Positions 45,965 to 56,191 of a stretch of 64,000 nt of DNA are shown one piece after another. This stretch comes from Variovorax sp. Root411 (GTDB lineage Bacteria > Pseudomonadota > Gammaproteobacteria > Burkholderiales > Burkholderiaceae_C). The notes below the pieces were generated by a model that was not told where the DNA came from, searched no databases, and saw nothing but the letters and a program-made list of their open reading frames with translations. The stretch covers positions 497,928-561,927 of the forward strand of contig NZ_LMDW01000001.1 in assembly GCF_001425205.1 (NCBI RefSeq), read 5' to 3'. A program made the position numbers and the translations under genes. The number at the start of each line of letters is the position of its first letter. Position 1 is the stretch's first letter.

Positions 45965-46558
45965 TCACGCAAAGCGCCCCATGCAGATGCGCAGTTTTTC
46001 CAGCCCGCGCCGGATCCATGTCTTGACCGTGCCGAGCGGCAGCTTGAGCTGCTCGGCCAGCTCGCCATGGCTCATCTCGCGCAGGTAGGCCAGGCTGACC
46101 ACCTCGCGCTGGCGGCCCTCGAGCTGGCTCAGGCACTGGCGCAGCGCCCAGGCCTGCTCGCTGGCATCGGCGGTGTCGGCCGGGTTGGGCGCATCCGATT
46201 CGAACTGGTCGGCCATGAGCTCGTCGAATTCCTGGGTCAGGTGGGCGCGGCCGGCGGTGCGGCGGCGCAGCAGGTCGAGCGCCCGGCTGCGCACGATCAG
46301 CCCGAGCCACGCGAGCGGCGGACTGAGCGAGGCGCGATAGTCGCCGGCGACTCGCCAGACAGTCAAGAACGCTTCCTGGAGCACGTCCTCGGCCCATTCG
46401 CGCTGCCGCACGACGCGCATCGCGAGGCCCATCAGCTTGGGCGAGGTGCGGTCGTACAGCTGGCGCAGGGCGGCTTCGTCGCGACGGCCGATCCGGTCGA
46501 TCAGTGCCATCAGTTCGGCGTCGGGGCTGGGTGCTGGCATTCGGGGATTGTCGGGCAT
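45965..46558 (-). CDS. ECF-type RNA polymerase sigma factor (SigK-like)
   Basis: A 197-residue extracytoplasmic-function sigma factor. Region 2 (about 28-95): LYDRTSPKLMGLAMRVVRQR, WAEDVLQEAFLTVWR. Region 4 (about 135-190): CLSQLEGRQREVVSLAYLRE and MSHGELAEQLKLPLGTVKTW. The pairing with an RskA-type anti-sigma gene fits the SigK/ECF19-like class. An ECF-type promoter lies just upstream (46575-46602), suggesting autoregulation. A second in-frame ATG at 46540 is possible; neither start has a clear binding site. Confidence 0.92.
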   Translation of the reverse strand: MPDNPRMPAPSPDAELMALIDRIGRRDEAALRQLYDRTSPKLMGLAMRVVRQREWAEDVLQEAFLTVWRVAGDYRASLSPPLAWLGLIVRSRALDLLRRRTAGRAHLTQEFDELMADQFESDAPNPADTADASEQAWALRQCLSQLEGRQREVVSLAYLREMSHGELAEQLKLPLGTVKTWIRRGLEKLRICMGRFA

Positions 46559-46574
46559 CGATGCACATGCCCGG

Positions 46575-46602
46575 TATACGGGGCGCGGGGGTCGCCGGAT
46601 TC
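46575..46602 (-). promoter_or_regulatory. Candidate ECF-sigma promoter upstream of the sigma factor gene
   Basis: On the minus strand GAATCC (46602-46597), a 16-base spacer and CGTATA (46580-46575) match the general form of ECF sigma promoters, with the -10 CGT core. It lies 16 bases before the sigma factor ATG, consistent with positive autoregulation. Inferred from sequence alone. Confidence 0.5.
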
Positions 46603-46699
46603 ATGCCGCAGACTCGTTTCGCGGCCTCCAGGAAACATTCGGCAACGTATACTGCGCCGCAAAATCAAGAGGGATGCGCGCAGGCGCGGGCGGGACGAA

Positions 46700-47239
46700 A
46701 TGAAGCAAATTGCGATCGTGATCGCGCTCTGCGTGGGCGCGTGGTATTTCTTTGTCGGCAGCCGCAAGCTCGACGAATCGATGGTTCGCGACTTCTACCA
46801 GAAGGAAGCCCACGCCATCTACTCGCGCGACGCCGAGTTGCTGTGCAAGCAGCTCAGCCGCAAGGCCCGGATCGAGAGCAAGACCACCATGATGGGGAAA
46901 ACGGTGGAGCGCTCCCACAACCGCGAAGAGGCCTGCCAGGCGAACCGCGAGGCCTTCGAGACCTTCAGCAGGGTGGGCGAGCGGATGGGCGGCATCCTCA
47001 CCATCGAATACGACTACCACATCGACGCCATCGAGGTGGCGACCGACCGCAAGAGCGCGACCGTCACCGGCACCAATGTGCTGAAGATGGGCGAGTCGCT
47101 GCTGCAATACAAGACCAGCTTCACCCAGCGCCTGGAGCGCGAACTCGGCCAGATGCGCCTCGTGCATGCCGACGAGGTCACGGTGATGCGCCTGGGCGGT
47201 GCCGGCGCCATGAGCCAGAGCGACTTCTTCCGCAAGTAA
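46700..47239 (+). CDS. Hypothetical membrane-anchored protein, 179 aa
   Basis: One N-terminal membrane helix (IAIVIALCVGAWYFFVG) anchors a periplasmic or extracellular domain of about 155 residues with a Cys pair (LLCKQLS, EEACQAN) and an alternating helix/strand character resembling NTF2-like folds (YQKEAHAIYSRDAELLCKQL, DYHIDAIEVATDRKSATVTG). No family recognised. The gene precedes the larger membrane protein gene by 39 bases and is probably in one operon with it. A -10-like TATACT lies at 46648-46653. Confidence 0.75.
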   Translation: MKQIAIVIALCVGAWYFFVGSRKLDESMVRDFYQKEAHAIYSRDAELLCKQLSRKARIESKTTMMGKTVERSHNREEACQANREAFETFSRVGERMGGILTIEYDYHIDAIEVATDRKSATVTGTNVLKMGESLLQYKTSFTQRLERELGQMRLVHADEVTVMRLGGAGAMSQSDFFRK

Positions 47240-47278
47240 GCGGATACGGGCACAAAAAGAAAGACAGGGGGAATTGCC

Positions 47279-48589
47279 ATGATCGTCGTCAAGGATTCGC
47301 TGCCGCCGCCACCGCCGTTCTGGCGCCGCCTGAACAGCTTCTTCGCCTTCCCGTTCCAGATGCGGCCGCTGGCCTACGGCCTGCTGCTGTCGTTCTGCAG
47401 CCTGCTCTTCGACGCGATCTTCTTCCTGCCGGATGCGCTGGCGCTCTTCGTCATCGAGGTCGGCATCATGCTGGCGGCCAGCCGATACGGCTTCAAGGTC
47501 ATTGCGCTGGGTGCGCGCGGCATCCGCGACTCGGCCGACTTCGGACGCGAATCGAGCGACGACTGGACCTACCTGCCGTGGAAGCTGTTCGCCATCACGC
47601 TGGTGCAGGCCTTCCTGATCGGCTGGCTCGCCTGGTACGCGCCGATCCTGGGCACGGTGGGGCTGTTCGTCATGTCCTTCACCTTCCCGGCGGCGGTGAT
47701 CGTGCTGGTGCAGTCGGGCAGCTTCTTCCAGGCGATGAACCCCGGCCACGTGATGGACGCGATGCGAACCATCGGCTGGCCGTATGCGCTGCTGTGCTTC
47801 TTCCTGTTCCTGCTGAGCACGGGCGCGCAGGTGGCGCTGTCGCTGCTGCTGCCGATGTTCGACGGGCGCATCGCGCTGCCGGTCATCAACTTCGCGTTCA
47901 TCTATTTCGGCTGGGTCATGGCGAGCCTGCTGGGCTACGTGATGTTCCAGCACCACGATGCCTTCGGTTTCGACGCGGTGCCGGGCAGCGAGCTGGGCGA
48001 CGGCTCCCCGGTCGACCGCCGCACGCCTGAGCAGGTCGCGGCGCAGCGCATCGACGCCGAGGTGGCGCACCTGATCACCGAGGGCGATCTCGCCGCCGCG
48101 CTGGGCTCGGCCTACGAGGCCCAGCGCACGGCCGCGTCCGACGACCTCGCGGCGCAGCGCCGCTACCACCGCGTGCTGGCGCTGATGCCCGAGAAGAAGG
48201 ACACCATGCTCGACCAGGCGCGGCGTTTCATTCCGCTGCTGATGCGGCGCGACCTGGCTTCGGAGGCGCTCAAGGTCTTCAAGGCCTGCAAGGAAAAAGA
48301 CAAGGCCTTCGCGCTCGACGACGCGGCGATGGTGATCGCAATGGCGCGCGCCGAATGGCGCAACGGCGACGCACACGCCACGCTGGCGCTGCTCTCGGGC
48401 TTCGACAAGCGCTTTCGCGGCCACGAGGCGATTCCGCAGGCCTACGAGCTGGCGGCGCGCGCGCTGGTGCAGGGGCTGGGGCGCTCGGACATGGCGCAGC
48501 CCATCCTGGCGACGATGGAGTCGCGCTACCCCGACAGCGAGCAGACGCAGGAAGTGCGCTGGCTGCTGCGGCCGGCGGCGGCTGCCTAG
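47279..48589 (+). CDS. Hypothetical membrane protein with TPR-like C-terminal domain, 436 aa
   Basis: Residues about 25-230 hold about six hydrophobic helices (GLLLSFCSLLFDAIFFLPDA, ITLVQAFLIGWLAWYAPILG, FAFIYFGWVMASLLGYVMFQ). Residues 240-430 are a soluble helical-repeat region (AQRRYHRVLALMPEKKDTML, LLMRRDLASEALKVFKACKE, YELAARALVQGLGRSDMAQP) like TPR solenoids. The family is unknown to me; such proteins are common beside rhomboid genes in this group. It converges with the rhomboid gene, nine bases between stops. Confidence 0.8.
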   Translation: MIVVKDSLPPPPPFWRRLNSFFAFPFQMRPLAYGLLLSFCSLLFDAIFFLPDALALFVIEVGIMLAASRYGFKVIALGARGIRDSADFGRESSDDWTYLPWKLFAITLVQAFLIGWLAWYAPILGTVGLFVMSFTFPAAVIVLVQSGSFFQAMNPGHVMDAMRTIGWPYALLCFFLFLLSTGAQVALSLLLPMFDGRIALPVINFAFIYFGWVMASLLGYVMFQHHDAFGFDAVPGSELGDGSPVDRRTPEQVAAQRIDAEVAHLITEGDLAAALGSAYEAQRTAASDDLAAQRRYHRVLALMPEKKDTMLDQARRFIPLLMRRDLASEALKVFKACKEKDKAFALDDAAMVIAMARAEWRNGDAHATLALLSGFDKRFRGHEAIPQAYELAARALVQGLGRSDMAQPILATMESRYPDSEQTQEVRWLLRPAAAA

Positions 48590-48598
48590 TTCAGTTCT

Positions 48599-50068
48599 TC
48601 AAGCGCGCTGCAGTGCGCGCGTGACCATGTCGTTCGGCGCGAGGCGCAGCAGGTGCGGCAGCAGGCCGATCGCCTTGTCGCGTTCGCCCGCATGCAGCAA
48701 CCCGTTCGCGCAGGCCGACAGCGTGTCGGCCAGTTCCGGATGGTCGGGCGCGGTCTTCAGCAGGATGCGGCAGAGCTTGTCGGTGTCCTCGAACTGGCGG
48801 ATGCGGGCAAAGCGGCGCGCCAGCCGGGCCATGTCCTCGGGCTTCAACCGTGCGCCGGGCTTGGCCTGGTCGAGGTAGGTCTTGTAGCTGGCGTGCTGCA
48901 GCGCCAGCGTGCCCTCGTCGGTGGCGGGCAGGCGGAAGATGCGGCGGGCGGCCTGGTGGAAGTCGTCGCTCGCGGGCTGCAGCCGCGCGGTGTTGAACCA
49001 GGCGCGCAGCGTGTCGCTGTCGCCGGGGCGCAGCGCGGCGGCGGCGCGCCATTCGCCACACGCCTTGTCGAACTTCATTGCGGCGCCGAACTTCTGGGCA
49101 GCGGCCACATGCTCGCCGAAGCGGTCGGGCTCGGGTGCGGCGGCCGTCTCCGGCGCCTGCACGCGGCGCAGCAGCAGGGCGCCGGTCATCAAGGCCGCAC
49201 CGGTCAGCAGGCCGCCCAGGTGGGCCATGTAGGCGATGCCCTGGCCGCCCAGCCAATGCTGCATCAGCTCGTTGACGATCCATGCCGGCAGCAGCAGCAA
49301 GGCCGGCGCGGTGACGTAGTTGAAATAGAAGAACAGCTGGTAGAAGAACCGGATGCGCTTGAGCCGGTACATCACCGCGTACATGCCCATCAGCGCCGAG
49401 ATGGCGCCCGAGGCGCCCAGCCCATAGCCGTCCTTGCCGGCATACGCCCAGCCGGCCAGCGCCGAGGCGCCGACAGCACCCAGCAGATAGAAGCCCAGGT
49501 AGGTGCCGCGTCCGAGTGCCAGCTCGACCGAGAAGCCGAACAGGAACAGGAACAGCATGTTGCCCAGCAGGTGGCCGGTGCTGCCGTGCAGGAAGGCGGC
49601 GGTGATCCAGGTCCAGGGCTTGAACTCGGCGTCCTTGGTGTAGTCCTGCGACCAGCGCGCGGTGAAGGGCGCGGGCAGCATGGCCTCGTACTGCTGGCGG
49701 TCGCGCTTCCATTCACCGTACTGCGGGTTGGTGGGCGTGATGATCCCGTCGGCTTGCAGCTTCGTCAGGTACTTCCTGTCGTTCTGCAGGCTTTCAAGAA
49801 GCTGCGGATAGGCTTCCTCGTGCGGCAGCATCCGGCGAGCCAGCTTGCCGCGCTTCGGGTCTGTCTTTTCCAGCCATTCCACGAAGGGCGGTAACTCCAG
49901 CTCGGGCAGCACGCTGTTCACGTAGTAGTGGGCGGCGCGCTCGCGCGCGTTTTCCTCGCTGCGCTGCGGCCCCCACCACACGATCATGTTCACGAGGATC
50001 AGCAGCACCGTCATCCACGGTGGATTGCGCCAGCTCGGTTTGTTCTCGAGCGGTATGGCGTAGAACAC
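48599..50068 (-). CDS. Rhomboid family intramembrane serine protease with C-terminal helical repeats
   Basis: A 489-residue protein. The first helix is PPWMTVLLILVNMIVWW, then a large soluble insertion of about 105 residues. The rhomboid core follows: WITAAFLHGSTGHLLGNMLF with the oxyanion Asn/His, GLGASGAISALMGMYAVMYR with the catalytic serine (GxSG), and YMAHLGGLLTGAALMTG with the catalytic histidine. Residues about 320-489 form a TPR-like helical domain (CGEWRAAAALRPGDSDTLRA, ILLKTAPDHPELADTLSACA). It cleaves membrane proteins within the bilayer. The C-terminal repeats resemble those of the convergent membrane protein. Confidence 0.9.
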   Translation of the reverse strand: MFYAIPLENKPSWRNPPWMTVLLILVNMIVWWGPQRSEENARERAAHYYVNSVLPELELPPFVEWLEKTDPKRGKLARRMLPHEEAYPQLLESLQNDRKYLTKLQADGIITPTNPQYGEWKRDRQQYEAMLPAPFTARWSQDYTKDAEFKPWTWITAAFLHGSTGHLLGNMLFLFLFGFSVELALGRGTYLGFYLLGAVGASALAGWAYAGKDGYGLGASGAISALMGMYAVMYRLKRIRFFYQLFFYFNYVTAPALLLLPAWIVNELMQHWLGGQGIAYMAHLGGLLTGAALMTGALLLRRVQAPETAAAPEPDRFGEHVAAAQKFGAAMKFDKACGEWRAAAALRPGDSDTLRAWFNTARLQPASDDFHQAARRIFRLPATDEGTLALQHASYKTYLDQAKPGARLKPEDMARLARRFARIRQFEDTDKLCRILLKTAPDHPELADTLSACANGLLHAGERDKAIGLLPHLLRLAPNDMVTRALQRA

Positions 50069-50087
50069 GGTGCCGCTTCTGTCGCGA

Positions 50088-51485
50088 TCAGCCGAGGCGG
50101 GCGCGGTGGCGCACTACCTGCGCCTTCACCTGCGCTGGCGCGGTGCCGCCCAGGATGTTGCGCGCGTTCAGCGAGCCGCGCAGGCTCAGCACGTCGTACA
50201 CGTCCTTCTCGATGCTCGGGTTGAACTGCTGCAGCACAGACAGCGGCAGTTCCGCGAGGTCGACCTTGTGCGAGGTGGCGGCCTTCACGGCATGCGCCAC
50301 GGTTTCGTGCGCGTCGCGGAAGGGCAGGCCCTTCTTCACGAGGTAGTCGGCCAGGTCGGTGGCGGTGGCGTAACCGCGCAGCGCGGCGGCTTCCATCGCC
50401 TCGGGCTTCACGGTGATGCCGCCGATCATCTCGGCGAAGATGCGCAGGGTGTCCTTGAGCGTGTCGACGGTGTCGAACAGCGGCTCCTTGTCTTCCTGGT
50501 TGTCCTTGTTGTAGGCCAGCGGCTGGCCCTTCATCAGCGTGATGAGCGCCATCAGGTGGCCGACCACGCGGCCGGTCTTGCCGCGTGCCAGCTCGGGCAC
50601 GTCGGGGTTCTTCTTCTGCGGCATGATCGACGAGCCGGTGGTGAAGCGGTCGGCGATGTTGATGAAGCCGAAGTTCTGGCTCATCCACAAAATGAGCTCT
50701 TCGCTCATGCGGCTCACGTGCACCATGCACAGGCTGGCCGCGGCGGTGAACTCGATGGCGAAGTCGCGGTCGCTCACGGCGTCCAGGCTGTTCTGGCAGA
50801 CGCCGTCCATGCCCAGCGTCTTGGCGACCAGCTCGCGGTCCAGCGGGTAGCTGGTGCCGGCCAGTGCGGCGGCGCCCAGCGGCAGGCGGTTGACGCGCCG
50901 GCGCACTTCGCCCATGCGTTCGGCGTCGCGGCTGAACATTTCCACGTACGCCAGCATGTGGTGGCCGAAGCTCACCGGCTGCGCCACCTGCAGGTGGGTG
51001 AAGCCCGGCAGGATCACGTCGACGTTCTTCTCGGCGATGTCCACCAGCGCCTTCTGCAGCTCGACCAGCAGGTCGCCGATCAGGTCGATTTCGCCGCGCA
51101 GCCACAGGCGCACGTCGGTGGCGACTTGGTCGTTGCGGCTGCGGCCGGTGTGCAGGCGCTTGCCGGCGTCGCCGACCAGCTGGGTCAGGCGGGCCTCGAT
51201 GTTCAGGTGCACGTCTTCCAGGTCGAGCTTCCACTCGAAGGCGCCGGATTCGATCTCGGCGCGAATCTGCGCCATCCCGCGTTCGATTGCGGCGTGGTCC
51301 TGCACGCCGATGATGCCCTGCGCAGCCAGCATGCCGGCGTGGGCCAGCGAGCCTTGGATGTCGGCCTGCCACAGGCGCTTGTCGAAGAAGACGCTGGAGG
51401 TGTAGCGCTTGACGAGGTCGCTCATCGGTTCGGAGAACAGGGCCGACCAGGCTTCGGATTTCTTGTCGAGTTGGTTTTGGGTCAT
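50088..51485 (-). CDS. argH: Argininosuccinate lyase
   Basis: A 465-residue fumarase/aspartase superfamily enzyme, last step of arginine synthesis: argininosuccinate to arginine and fumarate. Motifs are [53 protein letters not shown] and the superfamily signature [16 protein letters not shown] with its catalytic serine. The ATG at 51485 opens the usual N-terminus [20 protein letters not shown]. Its start faces the histidine kinase gene divergently with 47 bases between, the arrangement seen at argH-algZ in Pseudomonas. Confidence 0.97.
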   Translation of the reverse strand: MTQNQLDKKSEAWSALFSEPMSDLVKRYTSSVFFDKRLWQADIQGSLAHAGMLAAQGIIGVQDHAAIERGMAQIRAEIESGAFEWKLDLEDVHLNIEARLTQLVGDAGKRLHTGRSRNDQVATDVRLWLRGEIDLIGDLLVELQKALVDIAEKNVDVILPGFTHLQVAQPVSFGHHMLAYVEMFSRDAERMGEVRRRVNRLPLGAAALAGTSYPLDRELVAKTLGMDGVCQNSLDAVSDRDFAIEFTAAASLCMVHVSRMSEELILWMSQNFGFINIADRFTTGSSIMPQKKNPDVPELARGKTGRVVGHLMALITLMKGQPLAYNKDNQEDKEPLFDTVDTLKDTLRIFAEMIGGITVKPEAMEAAALRGYATATDLADYLVKKGLPFRDAHETVAHAVKAATSHKVDLAELPLSVLQQFNPSIEKDVYDVLSLRGSLNARNILGGTAPAQVKAQVVRHRARLG

Positions 51486-51532
51486 GGGAGCCGTCCAGGA
51501 GGCAATAATGGGTTGGTCACCCGATGTAACTG

Positions 51533-52611
<1,079 letters not shown>

Positions 52612-52615
<4 letters not shown>

Positions 52616-53367
52616 CTCTCAAGACCCTCATCGTCGACGACGAAGCCCTGGCGCGTTCGCGCATGCGCACGCTGCTGCGCGACTGCACCTCGCCTGCCGC
52701 CGATGTGGTGGCCGAGGCCGCGCAGGGCGCGGAGGCGCTGGAGCACCTGGCGGCGATGGAGCTCGACCTGGTGCTGCTCGACGTGCACATGCCCGGCGTC
52801 GACGGCATCGACGTGGCGCGCGCGCTGCGCAGCCGGCCCGATGCGCCGGCCGTGGTGTTCGTGACCGCGCATGCGAGCCATGCGGTGACGGCCTTCGATC
52901 TCGATGCGGTCGACTACCTGACCAAGCCCGTGCGCGCCGAGCGCCTGCAGCAGGCGCTGCAGAAGGCAGAGCGCTTCCTGAAGGAGCGCCGCGCACTGCA
53001 GGCCGAGGCCCAGGCCCAGGTACCCGAGACGGTGCTGATTCAGGACCGTGGCCGCGCCGAGCGTGTGCCGCTGTCGGAGGTGCTCTACCTCAAGTCCGAA
53101 TACAAGTACCTCACCGTGCGCACCGCGACGCGCAGCCACATCCTCGACGGGTCGCTCAACGAGTTCGAGGAGCGCTATCCGAACCGCTTCCTGCGCGTGC
53201 ACCGCAATGCGCTGGTGGCGCGCTGGGCCATCCGCGCATTGGAAAAGTACGACGATGGCGAGGACGCCGAAGGCTGGGCGCTGCGGCTCGACGCCATTCC
53301 CGAACCTGTGGCCGTGTCGCGCCGCCAGCTCGCCGCGGTGCGCGAAGTGCTGAAGGAAACGCGATGA
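52612..53367 (+). CDS. LytTR response regulator, AlgR-like
   Basis: A 251-residue regulator. The receiver domain (about 1-120) has the acidic pocket IVDDEALARSRM, phospho-acceptor LVLLDVHMPGVDGID and the lysine in DYLTKPVRAERL. The C-terminal LytTR DNA-binding domain (about 145-245) carries VLYLKSEYKYLTVRTATRSH and RFLRVHRNALVARW. The start overlaps the kinase stop, and its own stop overlaps the next ATG. In Pseudomonas the homologous algR is followed by hemC; here it is followed by an AI-2E family transporter gene. Confidence 0.93.
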
Positions 53368-54632
53368 ACGACGAACAGAAGAACACGGCTTCCGAAGAAA
53401 AGCCCGCGCCCGCCGACGCCCCCGCGGAGCCGCCGGCTGCCGCGCCTGCATCCGAGGCCGCGTCCGACCCCCCGCCCGAACCTTCGCCGGAGGAACTGCT
53501 CGCGCAGCCCGCGCCGACCGGGCGCGAACGCCTGGTGCTGGACATGCCGATCGACGTGCGCAGCGCCTCCCTGGTGCTGCTCGCGGTGCTGGCCACGATC
53601 TTCACGCTGCAGTGGGCGAAGGCGGTGTTCATCCCGCTGATGCTGAGCCTGCTGCTGGCCTATGCGCTGTCGCCGCTGGTCGAGCGCCTGTATCGCTGGA
53701 AGCTGCCGCGCTGGATCGGCGCGGCGCTGATCCTCGTGAGCGTGTTCGGCGGAGTAGGCTGGACCGGCTACTCGCTCTCGGGCAGCGCCTCGCAGTTGCT
53801 CGATGCACTGCCGGTCGCCGCACAGAAGCTCGGGCAGGCGATGCGCAGGGACAGGAACGCCAGCGCCACGCCGCTCGAAAGCGTGCAGCAGGCCGCCGCC
53901 CAGCTCGAACGCGCCGCCGAGGAAAACTCGGCCCGCGTGGCGGCGCGCAAGGGCGTGGCGCGTGTCATCGTCGAACGGCCTAACTTCAACGTGCGCGACT
54001 ACCTGCTGAGCGGCACCGTCGGGCTGCTCGGCGCCATGGGGCAGCTCACGCTGGTGGCCTTTCTCACCTACTTCGCGCTGTGCTCGGGCGACACCTTCCG
54101 GCGCAAGCTGATCAAGATCACCGGGCCGAGCCTGCAGAAGAAGAAGGTCACCGTGCACGTGCTCGACGACATCACGCGCAACATCGAGCGCTATCTGCTG
54201 GTGCAGATATTCACGAGCGCGCTGGTCGGCCTCGCCACCGGCCTCTCGTTCTGGGCCATCGGGCTCGAGAACGCGGCCGTCTGGGGCATCCTCGCTGCGG
54301 TCACCAACCTCATTCCCTACATCGGCTCGGTGATCGTGCTTTCGGCCGCCGGACTCGTGGCCTTCCTGCAGTTCAACACGCTGCAGATGGGTCTGCTGGT
54401 GGCTGGCACCTCGCTGGTCATCCACACGCTGGTCGGCAACCTGCTCATGCCCTGGCTCACGAGCCGCACCAGCCGAATGAACCCGGTGGCGGTGTTCGTC
54501 GGCGTGATCTTCTGGGGCTGGCTCTGGGGCATCTGGGGTCTGCTGCTGGGCATTCCGATCACGATGGTGATCAAGTCGATCTGCGACCGGGTCGAGGATC
54601 TGCAGCCGGTCGGGGAACTGCTGGGGGAGTAG
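53364..54632 (+). CDS. AI-2E family transporter (PerM-like)
   Basis: A 422-residue inner-membrane protein. A long polar, proline/alanine/glutamate-rich N-terminus (about 55 residues) is followed by seven to eight helices. Family signatures are FIPLMLSLLLAYALSPLVER, GTVGLLGAMGQLTLVAFLTY and GILAAVTNLIPYIGSVIVLS. Relatives export autoinducer-2 or act as Na+/H+ exchangers; the substrate cannot be assigned. The ATGA overlap with the response regulator gene couples all three genes (kinase, regulator, transporter). Confidence 0.9.
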   Translation: MNDEQKNTASEEKPAPADAPAEPPAAAPASEAASDPPPEPSPEELLAQPAPTGRERLVLDMPIDVRSASLVLLAVLATIFTLQWAKAVFIPLMLSLLLAYALSPLVERLYRWKLPRWIGAALILVSVFGGVGWTGYSLSGSASQLLDALPVAAQKLGQAMRRDRNASATPLESVQQAAAQLERAAEENSARVAARKGVARVIVERPNFNVRDYLLSGTVGLLGAMGQLTLVAFLTYFALCSGDTFRRKLIKITGPSLQKKKVTVHVLDDITRNIERYLLVQIFTSALVGLATGLSFWAIGLENAAVWGILAAVTNLIPYIGSVIVLSAAGLVAFLQFNTLQMGLLVAGTSLVIHTLVGNLLMPWLTSRTSRMNPVAVFVGVIFWGWLWGIWGLLLGIPITMVIKSICDRVEDLQPVGELLGE

Positions 54633-54694
54633 GGCTGCGCACAGCGGCACAAGCCAGCCGCTCTCGGGCGCCGTCGTGTCGTTCGGCGCGGGGC

Positions 54695-55219
54695 TCAGCG
54701 CAGGGCGCGCTGCATCAGCACGGTGTCCACCCACTGCCCGAACTTGAAGCCGACGTCGCGCAGCAGGCCGACCCGATCGAAGCCCAGTTTTTCGTGCAGC
54801 CGCTGCGAGCCCATGTTCGCGCTGTTGCCCACGACCGCCACCATTTGCGTGAAGCCACTGTCAGTGCAGCGGCGGATCACTTCGTGCAGCAGCGCCTTGC
54901 CGATGCCGTGGCCGTGCATGCCGTGCGCGACGTAGATCGAGTCTTCCACCGTATGGCGGTAGGCGGAGCGGGCGCGGTAGGCCGTGGCGTAGGCATAGCC
55001 CGCCACTTCGCCCCCGATCGTCGCCACGAGGTAGGGGAGACCGCGAGCGGCTACGTCGGCACGGCGCGCCTGCATCAGCTCGACGGTGGGCACTTCTTCC
55101 TCGAAGGAGCAGAGGTCGTGCAGCACATAGTGGCTGTAGATGGCCTGCACGGCGGCCATGTGGTGCGGTTCGGCGTCGAGGACTTCGACGGTGGCGGAAG
55201 CGATGGGTTGCAATGGCAT
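54695..55219 (-). CDS. GNAT family N-acetyltransferase, phosphinothricin-acetyltransferase-like
   Basis: A 174-residue GNAT enzyme: acetyl-CoA-binding motif A GMHGHGIGKALLHEVIRRCT (the R/Q-x-x-G-x-G/A-type loop) and TYRARSAYRHTVEDSIYVAH, typical of Pat/Bar and MddA-like acetyltransferases that act on methionine sulfoximine or phosphinothricin analogues. Cytoplasmic. The ATG at 55219 opens MPLQPIASATVEV. It is divergent from a LysR gene, 48 bases apart. Substrate inferred only at family level. Confidence 0.87.
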   Translation of the reverse strand: MPLQPIASATVEVLDAEPHHMAAVQAIYSHYVLHDLCSFEEEVPTVELMQARRADVAARGLPYLVATIGGEVAGYAYATAYRARSAYRHTVEDSIYVAHGMHGHGIGKALLHEVIRRCTDSGFTQMVAVVGNSANMGSQRLHEKLGFDRVGLLRDVGFKFGQWVDTVLMQRALR

Positions 55220-55267
55220 GCCCCGATCTTGACGATCCACATTCGATAAGTGAAGCTTCGCCGAGAT

Positions 55268-56191
55268 ATGCAAGGCATGAGAAATACTTTGGACAAGTCG
55301 CTGAACCTCGACCAGCTCAGGTCCTTCGGGCTGGTGATTGAAACGGGCAGCTTCTCGGCCGCCGCCGACCGGCTCGGACTCTCGCAGCCGGCCGTGAGCC
55401 TGCAGGTCCGCCAGCTGGAGCGCCGGCTGGCGGTGCGGCTCGTGGAGCGTGTCGGCAAGCGTGCGAAGGCCACGCCCGCGGGCATGGAGCTGCTGCGCCA
55501 CATGCCGCACATCGACGCCGCGGTGGAGAACGCGATCGATGCGCTGGCCGACCATGCGAGCGGCATCGCGGGCCGCGTGCGGCTGGGCACGGGCGCGACG
55601 GCTTGCCTGCATTTCCTGCCGGCCGTGCTGCGCGGCCTGCGCGAACGGTTTCCGGAACTCGGCGTGGTGGTGAGCACCGGCAACACGGAAGACCAGGCGC
55701 GCAAGGTGGAAGAGAACAGCCTCGACCTCGCGCTGGTCACGCTGCCGGTGGCGGGACGGTCGCTGGCGGTGCTGCCGGTGCTCGACGACGAGTTCGTCGC
55801 GATCGGCCGGGTGGACTTCTCGCCACTGAAGGCGAGGGTGGCGCCGGGCGACCTGGGCGCTTTGCCGCTGGTGCTGTTCGAGCCCGCCGCCAACACGCGC
55901 AAGCTGGTCGACCGCTGGTTCGCTGCACAGGGCCTGCAGCCGCAGCCCGTGATGGAGCTGGGCAGCGTCGAGGCGATGAAGGAGATGGTGGCCGCGGGGC
56001 TGGGCCATGCCATCGTGCCCGGCATGTCGATGGCGGGCCGCGGTGCCCATCCCGAGCTGAAGACCAGCCGGCTGAATCCCCGCATGCACCGCACGCTGGC
56101 CGTGGTGATGCGGCGGGACAAGCCCGTCAGCAAGGCCTTGCGCGCGGTGCTCGATGCCATCGTGGCGGCCGGAAAGCCCGGCCGCCGCTAG
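55268..56191 (+). CDS. LysR family transcriptional regulator
   Basis: A 307-residue LysR regulator: helix-turn-helix LDQLRSFGLVIETGSFSAAA and LGLSQPAVSLQVRQLERRLA (about 15-65), then an effector domain (about 95-300). Possible starts are ATGs at 55268 and 55277 and a GTG at 55250; I take 55268. It is divergent from the GNAT gene and originally convergent with the MFS gene. The IS630 element is inserted exactly in its stop codon: TAG (56189-56191) is now formed by the duplicated TA plus the first base of the element, so the protein is unchanged. Confidence 0.9.
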   Translation: MQGMRNTLDKSLNLDQLRSFGLVIETGSFSAAADRLGLSQPAVSLQVRQLERRLAVRLVERVGKRAKATPAGMELLRHMPHIDAAVENAIDALADHASGIAGRVRLGTGATACLHFLPAVLRGLRERFPELGVVVSTGNTEDQARKVEENSLDLALVTLPVAGRSLAVLPVLDDEFVAIGRVDFSPLKARVAPGDLGALPLVLFEPAANTRKLVDRWFAAQGLQPQPVMELGSVEAMKEMVAAGLGHAIVPGMSMAGRGAHPELKTSRLNPRMHRTLAVVMRRDKPVSKALRAVLDAIVAAGKPGRR

